Assembly: GCF_006228385.1 (NCBI RefSeq)
Contig: NZ_CP039852.1
Span: 2,186,001 to 2,250,000 of the forward strand
Length of the DNA stretch: 64,000 bases
From: Salinimonas iocasae
GTDB lineage: Bacteria > Pseudomonadota > Gammaproteobacteria > Enterobacterales > Alteromonadaceae
Direction: 5' to 3'
In this document: positions 9,238 to 17,216 of the stretch, piece after piece
How the letters are laid out: each line of letters opens with the position of its first letter
How positions within the stretch are numbered: the stretch's first letter is position 1
The notes under the pieces: model-generated
Told to the model about the DNA's origin: nothing
Database searches by the model: none
Seen by the model: the letters and a program-made list of their open reading frames with translations, nothing else
Made by a program: the position numbers and the translations under genes

Positions 9238-10470
9238 ATGACGCAGAACATCGAACAGCTTGATCGTCTCGACTCCCTGTCTGCTATTCGCGGGCACTTC
9301 GCGCTGCCTGATAACACCATCTATCTTGATGGAAATTCTTTGGGTGCATTACCCAAAGCAAGCGCTGAACGCGTGCATGATGTTGTAAATCGTCAATGGG
9401 GTGATGATTTGATCAGTGCATGGAACAAGCACAGCTGGATAGATCTTCCCCTGACCGTGGGTGATAAAATAGCGCCACTGCTTGGTGCTGCCAGCGGACA
9501 GGTGGTGGTCACAGACTCAATCTCTGTAAACCTTTTCAAGTTGCTGATTACCGCATTAAACATGCAACCTGACCGCCATATCGTCGTATCAGAACAGGGC
9601 AACTTTCCTACCGACCTGTATATGGTTCAGGGTATTGAGGCATTGCTTGGCGAAAATCACTGCAAACTCAATGCTGTGCCGACAGAAGCGCTGGTTGATG
9701 CATTAACTGAGGATGTTGCTGTGCTAATGCTAACGCACATTAACTTTCGTTCCGGTCGCATCCACGATATGCAACGCCTGACCAGGCTTGCACAGGCTAA
9801 AGGCATACTGGTCATCTGGGATCTGGCGCATAGCGCAGGCGCGGTTCCACTTGAACTGGATGCACTTCATGTGGACTTTGCTGTGGGGTGCGGATACAAG
9901 TACCTCAACGGCGGGCCCGGTGCACCGGCCTTTATCTATGCCGCTTCCAGACACCATGCTCATATCCGGCAACCTTTGAGCGGTTGGATGGGTCATGCCA
10001 ACCCCTTTGCCTTTTCTGAAAGCTACCAACCTGCAGAGGGAATACGACAATTTCTCACGGGAACCCCGTCAATTATTGCAATGGCGGCGCTGGACGCAGC
10101 CCTGGATGTTTATGCTGATACTGATATGCAGGCGGTGAGAGATAAGTCTGTTAAACTGACAGAGCTATTTTTATCGTTGAAAAATGAGCACGCCTGCCTG
10201 TCTGAACTAGAATTACAGTCACCTGTTGATACAGCGCAGCGTGGCAGCCAGCTATCTTTTTCGCACAAGGATGCATATGCGATTTGTCAGGCACTAATTG
10301 AACATGGCGTGATACCAGACTTTCGGGCACCGGATATCGTCCGGTTCGGCTTTACCCCGCTTTACCTGCGCTACAGTGATATTGCTCAGGCAATAGATGT
10401 GTTGGTAACGATTATGGACGAGAAGCGCTACAGTCATCCGAAATACAACGAGCGGTCAACAGTAACCTGA
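9238..10470 (+). CDS. kynU: Kynureninase
   Basis: A 410-residue PLP enzyme that cleaves kynurenine to anthranilate and alanine in tryptophan catabolism. The N-terminal 'YLDGNSLGALP' is the kynureninase signature. Asp195 in 'WDLAHSAG' should contact the cofactor pyridine nitrogen, and Lys221 in 'GCGYKYLNGGPGAP' should form the Schiff base. The ATG at 9238 gives the usual family length; a longer frame reading into the upstream gene is not needed. It starts five bases after the hydrolase gene, so the two form an operon. No tryptophan dioxygenase gene is in the window. Confidence 0.95.
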   Translation: MTQNIEQLDRLDSLSAIRGHFALPDNTIYLDGNSLGALPKASAERVHDVVNRQWGDDLISAWNKHSWIDLPLTVGDKIAPLLGAASGQVVVTDSISVNLFKLLITALNMQPDRHIVVSEQGNFPTDLYMVQGIEALLGENHCKLNAVPTEALVDALTEDVAVLMLTHINFRSGRIHDMQRLTRLAQAKGILVIWDLAHSAGAVPLELDALHVDFAVGCGYKYLNGGPGAPAFIYAASRHHAHIRQPLSGWMGHANPFAFSESYQPAEGIRQFLTGTPSIIAMAALDAALDVYADTDMQAVRDKSVKLTELFLSLKNEHACLSELELQSPVDTAQRGSQLSFSHKDAYAICQALIEHGVIPDFRAPDIVRFGFTPLYLRYSDIAQAIDVLVTIMDEKRYSHPKYNERSTVT

Positions 10471-10521
10471 TCACAGAAGAACGCCCGTCTAATTTTGCGC
10501 AGTGTAAGGCGTAACGTTTTC

Positions 10522-11928
10522 TCACTGCGTTTTACTTTCCTTTTTATTGTAAAAGGGATAGTTAGCAGGAAGCCTTGCCACGGGAATGTCTGAATTTTTG
10601 AGGGGAATATGCCACAGATTTTTCTGTGTATCTCTCCGAGCGCCGGGAATATCGGCAACGACCCTGTCGACAATAGTCAGACCACGTGCAGCCATGGCTG
10701 AAAACTGGTCAATACCATTATTTGCAAACCCTTTGCGGGTACGGTGAATGTTGAATGTCCCCGGAAACGTCCGGCCAAAATGCGCTTCAAGCCCTTTTTT
10801 GCCCATTATAAACCCGAGCATTCCTCCCCAGGTTGCTGCCGGATTATCCGCATCCCAGCCACAAAGCACCGCTATTTTAATTGTCTTGTGATAGTCGCCT
10901 TCACCGTAAAACAGGCTTATCAGGCTGGCTGCAAAATTGATCCCCGAGTCAAAACATCCATTACAGTAAAGCTCACGGGAAGTTACTGTATATCCGTCTT
11001 TTTGCTCCACCTGATAACGCTGATAAACGGCATCTCTGGCAGCTTCCCACGGCACGCCTTTACGGAACAGGCTAAGCACAAAGTCATACATATGTGCAGC
11101 ATACGATGATTCAGGCAACCTCTTTCGTGCTTTGTGTGCCAGCGCCAATACCTGTTCCGTATCCGGAACATCCTCAAGCGTTGCGGCAAGGGAATACATA
11201 ATTACGTAAAATTCTGCTGCCCATCGGGCATCTTCTCTGGCAGTCGTCAAAATTGGCATACGTGCCATATCCAGCGCAATATCCGGACGCCCCGGCGCAA
11301 ACAGCCCAAATATTTCAGTAGTTAGTTGCGCATCAATCATATCAAAGTGTGGGTTGTTCTCTGGCTTGCTGGTATCAGGCGGTAATACGCCCTGACGCAT
11401 AAGATCGTGCGCGGTCTGATTGGACACCCAGAGAAAGTTTTCTTTTTCACCTTGTGCATTGGTGAATGGTGTATTTTCATCAGAATAGATATGCTGCAGC
11501 CAGCCTTGTTGTATTTGCTGAGCAGTCAGGTAATTTGTTTTGTGCTTCACCAGCAGGTGCTGATAGATATACTCAATATCAGTATCATCATCAGCCCCCC
11601 ACATGCCGTTTTTATCAAACACCCAGTCAATCGTTTCCGATAAATCACTGGGAACGCCCTGCCCCCAAATACTTGGCTCATCCTTTGTGCCCCAGTCTTC
11701 CCGCGTATAAAAATCGCCATGGGGCCCATCACCTCCAACTTTGTCCATTTCGGTGACCAGACCTGTCCAGTTGGCAATACTCTGCCCCAGCCAGAAGCCT
11801 TCCAGCCTGTCATGATAAACATCGCGGGATAACGTCAGTGTTTCTTCGGGGGGCGATGCTGCATAAACTGACACTGCCGGAAATGAAAGGACACTGAAGA
11901 GCAACAAGAAAGAGGAATAGGCGTTCAT
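10522..11928 (-). CDS. Exported ADP-ribosylglycohydrolase family protein
   Basis: A 468-residue protein with a signal peptide ending near VYA-A (about residues 21-24), so it should act in the periplasm or outside. The ADP-ribosylglycohydrolase fold is shown by 'GADDDTDIEYIYQHLL' (metal ligands around Asp113-Asp115) and by 'CGWDADNPAATWGGMLGF' (Asp359, Asp361). These two motifs hold the paired divalent ions in the family. The classical substrate is ADP-ribose linked to arginine, but exported members are poorly characterised and may act on other N-glycosides. It is convergent with kynU and has no partner on its strand. Confidence 0.82.
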   Translation of the reverse strand: MNAYSSFLLLFSVLSFPAVSVYAASPPEETLTLSRDVYHDRLEGFWLGQSIANWTGLVTEMDKVGGDGPHGDFYTREDWGTKDEPSIWGQGVPSDLSETIDWVFDKNGMWGADDDTDIEYIYQHLLVKHKTNYLTAQQIQQGWLQHIYSDENTPFTNAQGEKENFLWVSNQTAHDLMRQGVLPPDTSKPENNPHFDMIDAQLTTEIFGLFAPGRPDIALDMARMPILTTAREDARWAAEFYVIMYSLAATLEDVPDTEQVLALAHKARKRLPESSYAAHMYDFVLSLFRKGVPWEAARDAVYQRYQVEQKDGYTVTSRELYCNGCFDSGINFAASLISLFYGEGDYHKTIKIAVLCGWDADNPAATWGGMLGFIMGKKGLEAHFGRTFPGTFNIHRTRKGFANNGIDQFSAMAARGLTIVDRVVADIPGARRDTQKNLWHIPLKNSDIPVARLPANYPFYNKKESKTQ

Positions 11929-11972
11929 TTGAATTCCGGGGCGTAATTATACCGTTGAGCATGATTGAACTC

Positions 11973-12338
11973 TTAGCACGAGTCAATAATCGGTGCCGCT
12001 TCGCCTGATCCCACTACTGGATATGAAGGATCAGTGAAAAAGAAATGCGTTAATTCATTAGGGGAAAATGAATTAAAAAGATAAATGGCTACGCCAATAA
12101 GTGTCAGAATATCTCCCGCTATACTGGCGCAGGCAGAAAAACAGTCTTCGAAGATTTCTGTATGCAGCAGATCTTCCTTTGCGCTGATTTTCTTTAATAG
12201 CAATTGTCGTGATATAAACTGGGTAGAGACTGACGCACCTGAAAACATCAGGCCCAGGCCAATCTGATTTTCCGACAATAAAAATACCGCTAGCGAAAAG
12301 AAGAACAAAGACAACAGATTTTTAATCGTGAATGCCAT
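11973..12338 (-). CDS. Hypothetical membrane protein
   Basis: A 121-residue protein of no recognised family. There are hydrophobic segments at about 8-23, 24-40 and 70-88, the last being 'GDILTLIGVAIYLF', with an amphipathic charged stretch around 'KKISAKEDLLHTEIFED' between them. Cysteines occur at the third segment and at the extreme C-terminus. The start is an ATG at 12338. It stands alone between the glycohydrolase gene and another unknown gene on the same strand. Confidence 0.55.
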   Translation of the reverse strand: MAFTIKNLLSLFFFSLAVFLLSENQIGLGLMFSGASVSTQFISRQLLLKKISAKEDLLHTEIFEDCFSACASIAGDILTLIGVAIYLFNSFSPNELTHFFFTDPSYPVVGSGEAAPIIDSC

Positions 12339-12588
12339 CGCGTTAACTCTTTTTATTTTGAAGTGTGTTAGACCCCGGGCGAAACCAACTATCCACGCAT
12401 CAATACCGGTATTTCAGCCAGTTATATTTTTTGACAATTGTTGCTCATGCAGACAAACCGTTCTACAGCATAAGCGTAGAATAAAATTGTAAAATAGAGT
12501 CCTGTCTTAAAGGCTAGCTTTATCCAAAGTATCCGGTTTTTTTACGAAACTTACTAAAGCTACCTCAGTAGATGAAAAACCTCCTGCT

Positions 12589-12909
12589 TCAGCATTTTGA
12601 GGGTGCCTGACAAACCTTTAGAGAGTATTGCGCTCCCATAGACTGTATGATTCTGGACATGCCAGAAATGCTTCCGCCACTCTGATATCGCCATTCGCAA
12701 TAAAGAGTCTGACTGCCTTTTCTCAACTTGCACGTCCATTTTTGGTTTTCCGCGTTAAACGGCCTGAACGCATCCGTTTGCTCCCACCCCTGCGAACGGT
12801 AATGTTCAATTATCTCATTGAATGTCTCTGCGCGGATTTTCTCTATGATATTTAAATCGTTTCGTTTGTAGCTGTAAGCCGTCCATTTTTGTCTGAATAG
12901 TGAGAACAC
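12589..12909 (-). CDS. Hypothetical small soluble protein
   Basis: A 106-residue protein of unrecognised family. A GTG start at 12909 has a strong AGGAG site eight bases upstream, which supports real translation. No signal peptide or membrane segment is visible. The sequence has a helical first half ('IIEKIRAETFNEIIEHYRSQGW') and a probable small beta-sheet after it ('KWTCKLRKGSQTLYCEWRY'). The intergenic stretches on either side show nothing recognisable. Confidence 0.55.
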   Translation of the reverse strand: MFSLFRQKWTAYSYKRNDLNIIEKIRAETFNEIIEHYRSQGWEQTDAFRPFNAENQKWTCKLRKGSQTLYCEWRYQSGGSISGMSRIIQSMGAQYSLKVCQAPSKC

Positions 12910-13154
12910 GTTATTTACTCCTGTTCAAAAAAACGTGTGTGCAAAAAAGATTATCCATGAATTACGGAGAATGGACAGTGGTAAGTGACTAACTTTGGGC
13001 GCAGGTGAATTTCATACATTATTAAAATGCTTTGAAATGTACACGTGTAGTGCGGTGATGGCGTGGCGTAAGTGTTGTCGGCGTTAAAGGCACTGGTTAA
13101 TAATGACGCTATCTCGTACACTGATATTTAATCAACCAGGATGAACAAATACTA

Positions 13155-14117
13155 ATGAAAAGCTGTCTCTTCCCTGCCGCTTTAGCCTTCGTAAGCTTTA
13201 AGTCCCATGCCCAGGCGTCGGAGACTGCGGGGAAGATGGATGATATAAGTGATTTAACACCCCGGGAAACGCTGGAAAATACAGTTGTATCCATCGTTCA
13301 CAGTTTTATAGAGCACTTACCTTATCTTTTCGCCGGACTCCTTATTTTGCTATTGACCTGGCTGGTCGCTTACCTTATTGGCAAAGTTGTCAGAAAGCTG
13401 ACCCGCCATATGCGGCAGTCGCTCAGCGAACTGTTTGAGCGTCTTTCTCATATCGGCATCTGGGCTTTAGGCTTACTGCTTGCTGCTATGGTGGTATTTC
13501 CGGGGCTGACACCGGCTAAAGCTCTGGGCGGTTTGGGACTGGCCTCTATTGCCATCGGCTTTGCATTTAAAGAGATATTCGAAAACTTTTTTGCTGGTGT
13601 ACTGTTGTTATGGAAGTATCCTTTTGAAAAAGGTGATTTTATTGAATGCCAGTCTATTTTAGGAAAAGTAGAAAATATATCAGTGCGTATGACAACAATA
13701 CGTAAAACCAACGGCGAACTGGTAGTCGTTCCAAACTCCTTTCTCTTTAAAAATGCAGTTAATGTACTGACGGACCAGGACAAGCGCCGGATCACTATAA
13801 TGACGGGTGTAGCATACTCAGAAGATGCCGACCATGCAGTCAGTTTACTGCAGCAGGCTTTATCCCAATGCGAGACTGTAGATCAACAGCATCCCATTCA
13901 GATATTTCTTAATGGTTTCGGAGACAGCAGTATTGATATTGAGGTCACCTGGTGGACAGGGCCGACTCCATTGGATCACAGACGCTCCCGGAGCGAAGTT
14001 GTCAGCACTGTGAAACGTACCCTCGATGAGGCGGGTATAGAAATTCCGTTCCCTTATCGCACAATGACGTTTAAAGAACCGCTTGAGATCAATCAAAAGC
14101 CTTTTAAATCGGACTGA
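13155..14117 (+). CDS. Small-conductance mechanosensitive channel, MscS family
   Basis: A 320-residue channel protein that releases solutes on hypo-osmotic shock. An N-terminal signal-like segment (cleavage near SHA-QA) is followed by membrane helices. The pore-lining helix runs through 'AKALGGLGLASIAIGFAFKEIFENFFAG', the glycine/alanine-rich MscS signature. The beta domain follows ('KGDFIECQSILGKVENISVRMTTIRKTNGELVVVPNSF') and then the cytoplasmic vestibule. The length is slightly above that of E. coli MscS (286). It is a single gene convergent with the PrsW-like gene, only six bases apart. Confidence 0.92.
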   Translation: MKSCLFPAALAFVSFKSHAQASETAGKMDDISDLTPRETLENTVVSIVHSFIEHLPYLFAGLLILLLTWLVAYLIGKVVRKLTRHMRQSLSELFERLSHIGIWALGLLLAAMVVFPGLTPAKALGGLGLASIAIGFAFKEIFENFFAGVLLLWKYPFEKGDFIECQSILGKVENISVRMTTIRKTNGELVVVPNSFLFKNAVNVLTDQDKRRITIMTGVAYSEDADHAVSLLQQALSQCETVDQQHPIQIFLNGFGDSSIDIEVTWWTGPTPLDHRRSRSEVVSTVKRTLDEAGIEIPFPYRTMTFKEPLEINQKPFKSD

Positions 14118-14123
14118 TACTTT

Positions 14124-14891
14124 TTATATTCTCAATGTACTGTGCACCTTTAATCTCGTATCAGGTGCGCGCTTATTGTGGTTTATCATAAATATCATTA
14201 CACAGATTGTAGCCACCGCAATACCGTTTCTTGCAAGAGCAACTTCTGTATTCCCTTCCAGTGTTCCGGAAATAAACAGTAATGCCAGGTTGGCGAGGCC
14301 GTGAATTAATATTGAGATGAGAAAGAGCCGTCGTTTCTCAGAGGCACGTAAGAATTGAACACCAGTGTAAGTTAATAAAAAATGCACATAGATTCTTATT
14401 ATTTCAAAGCTGAAAAGTAACATTGCCTCCAACAAACTTACTTCGTTTTCAATTTCAGTAAGAGAATTGATCGCTGAAGGCATAACTTCGACGTAATGCA
14501 TTAGCGAGATATAGCTGTTTGATAACATGTAAGTGAAATATGCAGCAGTACTTGCTGACTCGAAAAGAGCAACCAGCGAGCAGAAAGCCAGTGTAGCGTA
14601 TTTAAAGCGACACGAAGAGAGCGTCTCAAAGACGACATAGCAAACGACTATCTTAGCAGTTTCCTCAATTGCCGAGCGAAACAAAGAGGCTGTGTAATCT
14701 TGACTCTGGTTTATAGTTTGAACATTGAAGAATGAAACCGAACTGACAAACATCATTATGCAACAGAATGCAGCAAAACCTAATATTACACGCCACCAAT
14801 CCGCAATCGCACATTTTCTGATAGCCGAAATGTGGGCGAAATAAAATGCGAAGATAACTATAGTGATGGTGCCAAGGTATAGAAAGTTCAT
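14124..14891 (-). CDS. PrsW-type intramembrane protease
   Basis: A 255-residue polytopic membrane protein. Counting from the ATG at 14891, the four PrsW-family motifs can be read in order: EExxK at 76-80 (IEETAK), FE...Y at 110-118, HxxxTxxG at 170-177 and HxxxN at 197-201. About seven hydrophobic segments carry them. PrsW proteins cut membrane-bound substrates such as anti-sigma factors, and related proteins occur as bacteriocin immunity or processing factors. It follows a double-glycine-leader peptide gene on the same strand. A TTG immediately upstream is a less likely start. No good ribosome-binding site is visible because a hairpin occupies that region. Confidence 0.75.
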   Translation of the reverse strand: MNFLYLGTITIVIFAFYFAHISAIRKCAIADWWRVILGFAAFCCIMMFVSSVSFFNVQTINQSQDYTASLFRSAIEETAKIVVCYVVFETLSSCRFKYATLAFCSLVALFESASTAAYFTYMLSNSYISLMHYVEVMPSAINSLTEIENEVSLLEAMLLFSFEIIRIYVHFLLTYTGVQFLRASEKRRLFLISILIHGLANLALLFISGTLEGNTEVALARNGIAVATICVMIFMINHNKRAPDTRLKVHSTLRI

Positions 14892-14899
14892 CAAAACTT

Positions 14900-14925
14900 A
14901 GAAGGGGCCATAAGTGGCCCCTTCT
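14900..14925 (-). terminator. Hairpin between leader-peptide gene and PrsW-like gene
   Basis: A perfect 11-base stem (AGAAGGGGCCA paired with TGGCCCCTTCT) has a four-base loop. It lies five bases after the peptide stop and eight bases before the PrsW ATG, with TAAGTTTT following on the minus strand. It could act as a leaky terminator giving more peptide than protease mRNA, and it sequesters the place where a ribosome-binding site would sit. Confidence 0.65.
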
Positions 14926-14930
14926 TTCTC

Positions 14931-15134
14931 TTACAAGCGATTATACGCAGAAGAGCGCTCGAAGCTGTATTTTGTCAACGACGCGTCGAAAGTGCCAGAG
15001 TAAGAAAACAGTTCAAAAGAAAAATCGAAGCCGCCTACATTAACGCTACAACAGCCGAACTCCCAGTCACCAAACGCGCCACCATTTACTTCATTCAGTT
15101 CTTCATTCGTAATATCTAAAATTTCCATTTTCAT
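14931..15134 (-). CDS. Double-glycine-leader peptide, bacteriocin-like
   Basis: A 67-residue peptide. The first 19 residues (MKMEILDITNEELNEVNGG) form a typical GG leader, with acidic/hydrophobic EEL-xxV spacing and Gly18-Gly19 as the expected cleavage point for a C39 peptidase exporter. The remaining 48 residues are rich in Phe, Ser, Gly and Tyr, contain an adjacent Cys28-Cys29 pair and a second GG, and match no family I know. A strong AAAAGGAAAA site precedes the ATG. The next gene is a PrsW-type protease. A secreted bacteriocin or signalling peptide is likely by leader type; the activity is unknown. Confidence 0.75.
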   Translation of the reverse strand: MKMEILDITNEELNEVNGGAFGDWEFGCCSVNVGGFDFSFELFSYSGTFDASLTKYSFERSSAYNRL

Positions 15135-15155
15135 TTTTCCTTTTTAAGTTTGAAG

Positions 15156-15174
15156 ATGTAAGTTGAACTTACAT
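15156..15174 (-). promoter_or_regulatory. Palindrome upstream of the GG-leader peptide gene
   Basis: A perfect inverted repeat, ATGTAAGT-TGA-ACTTACAT, ends 21 bases before the peptide start codon. Its 8-3-8 symmetry and position fit an operator for a dimeric regulator, or an RNA hairpin in the leader. No clear -35/-10 pair could be fixed around it. Confidence 0.5.
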
Positions 15175-15339
15175 AGCCATAGTAAGCCGATGTGCTCGCA
15201 CTAGATACTTTACTGTGAGCCTGTTATTTTACGGATAGCGGGAAGATGACAGAGTATTTGATTCGTTTAAATCAGAGAGGGTGAAGCCCACCGGGTTTAA
15301 AGGCGTGTGAAGAAATGTGTAGAAACAGAAGTGAAGAAG

Positions 15340-15371
15340 CTCTGCATTCCTTTACGGCCCGGAACGCAGAG
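15340..15371 (-). terminator. Probable terminator of the M28 peptidase gene
   Basis: An 11-base stem (CTCTGCGTTCC with GGAATGCAGAG on the minus strand, one G-T pair) has a ten-base loop, starting 12 bases after the peptidase stop. The tail after it is only moderately T-rich. Confidence 0.5.
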
Positions 15372-15383
15372 TTGTTTTGTTAA

Positions 15384-16988
15384 TTATCTTCCGGATGCTT
15401 TTCTGGCATCTTTAAAGTCTGAGTCGCCTGTCCACTGCGGCCAGTCACCATTATCTGCAAGTTTTGCCATGATTTGACCGATAAGATCTAAGTCCTGTTT
15501 TACGCCGCCCAGGGTCCAGCTTTCAAAATAGTCGTCACCACTTTTATGGTAGCGATTAGCGATAAACTGCGGATCAGTGTCACCCAAACTCATGAAAAGG
15601 TAAGAAGGAATACCTTCACGGGCAGCAGCAAAATGATCAGAGCGGAAAAATAGTCCGTTTTGCGGTCTTGGATCAGGCTTAACGGTTCGTCCCTGGGATT
15701 TAGCCACTTCCTCTACGTAGTCTTCTAGCTCTGAAACATTATCGCCATACTGCAGCGTGTAATCGGTAGCATCATTGACATTCATCCCATCGATATTTAA
15801 AAACGCCACAATATCCTTTGCGGGAATTGGCGGATTCTGTGCAAAATGTTTTGCACCAATCAAACCCGTTTCTTCGGCGGTAAACGCCCCAAACATCATC
15901 GTGCGTTTATAGGGATTCTCTTTGGCCTGCTCTTTAAATACGCGAGCCAGTTCCAAAACACCGGCAGTACCAGAAGCATTGTCAACCGCTCCGTTCAGGA
16001 CGACTTCTTTACCGTTCTCCATCCCTTTACCCAGCGCGTCCCAGTGCGCGTGCAGCGCCACCCACTCATCGGGTGACTCACTGCCCGGCAAAATAGCCGC
16101 AACATTACGGGATTCTTTGTGCTCGATGGTATTATCCAGCGTCAACTGAGCTGTCTGATTCAGGTCAACCGCTTCAAAGCCTCGTTGACCTGCGGCTTTC
16201 TTCATCTCGCGATAGTTCATACCGGCAGCTTCAAACACTTTTTGCGCAGCACGCAAATGCATCCACCCCATCACTCCTACCTGGGATTGATTATTATTGT
16301 TATCAACCAGAGTAAACTTAGCTGTGGTGCCCCCCGCCTGAACAACACCCCAGCCATAGCCGGCTGGCATAGTTTCATGAACAATAAACACAGCTTCAGC
16401 GCCCTGCCGCGCAGCTTCTTCATACTTATAAGTCCAGCGGCCATAGTAAGTCATAGCATTGCCGGTGAAAAAGTCCGGTTTACCTGAAGAAAAGCCCGGG
16501 TCATTGACCAAAACAATAACCGTTTTGCCCTCTACATCCACACCCTCGTAGTCATTCCAGTTATTCTCGGGGGCATTGATGCCATAACCCACAAAGACCA
16601 CATCATTATCAATTTTAATGGTTTCGCTGATGCGTTGTGTACGCGCGACAAATTCGCTGCCGTTTTCGAATGTCATCCCACCCATTTGTAAAGAGAAATC
16701 CTGATCTGCCAGAATTCTCGCCAGCGGTACTTTTTGTATATAACTTTCCCCGAAGGCAGGCTCAAGACCAATTTCTTTGAATTGACTGACCAAATAGTCG
16801 ATGGTCTTATCCTCACCCTTTGACAGCGGAGCTCGACCTTCAAATTCATCGCTGGCGAGTGTTTTAACATCTTTGCGGAAATTATCGAGATTTAATGACT
16901 GTCCGATATGTGACAGTTTGTTATCAGCGGCATTAACTGCCATCGTGCTGGTTAGCAGCACCGCGCTAGCGATGAGTTTTCTGACCAT
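15384..16988 (-). CDS. Exported M28-family metallopeptidase
   Basis: A 534-residue secreted zinc aminopeptidase. The start chosen is the ATG at 16988, which gives a clean signal peptide (MVRKLIASAVLLTSTMAVNA). A protease-associated (PA) domain inserts around residues 130-270. The catalytic part has the metal ligands of the family: His in 'HAHWDALG', Asp in 'NGAVDNASGTAG', Glu-Glu in 'FTAEETGLIG', Asp in 'NIDGMN' and His in 'FRSDHFAAA'. These enzymes release N-terminal amino acids from peptides in the periplasm or outside. It is a single gene; the longer frame to 17075 lacks a signal peptide. Confidence 0.9.
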   Translation of the reverse strand: MVRKLIASAVLLTSTMAVNAADNKLSHIGQSLNLDNFRKDVKTLASDEFEGRAPLSKGEDKTIDYLVSQFKEIGLEPAFGESYIQKVPLARILADQDFSLQMGGMTFENGSEFVARTQRISETIKIDNDVVFVGYGINAPENNWNDYEGVDVEGKTVIVLVNDPGFSSGKPDFFTGNAMTYYGRWTYKYEEAARQGAEAVFIVHETMPAGYGWGVVQAGGTTAKFTLVDNNNNQSQVGVMGWMHLRAAQKVFEAAGMNYREMKKAAGQRGFEAVDLNQTAQLTLDNTIEHKESRNVAAILPGSESPDEWVALHAHWDALGKGMENGKEVVLNGAVDNASGTAGVLELARVFKEQAKENPYKRTMMFGAFTAEETGLIGAKHFAQNPPIPAKDIVAFLNIDGMNVNDATDYTLQYGDNVSELEDYVEEVAKSQGRTVKPDPRPQNGLFFRSDHFAAAREGIPSYLFMSLGDTDPQFIANRYHKSGDDYFESWTLGGVKQDLDLIGQIMAKLADNGDWPQWTGDSDFKDARKASGR

Positions 16989-17216
16989 AAGGTTACTCTG
17001 TATTGATGATTTCACCGAAGAGTATCGAATAGAACTACCTAACACAAACCACCACAGACCAAAGTCTGATTCCATTAGTTAAACGTTGCTGACGCAGGAT
17101 GCTCTGCACTTATGAATCAATGTTAAAGTGTATTTAGCAACAACGTTTCAAAATGGCAGAATTGGTTAAACATTTTCTGGGGGACAATGTTTAACCAATT
17201 GACATATCTTTAAAAA

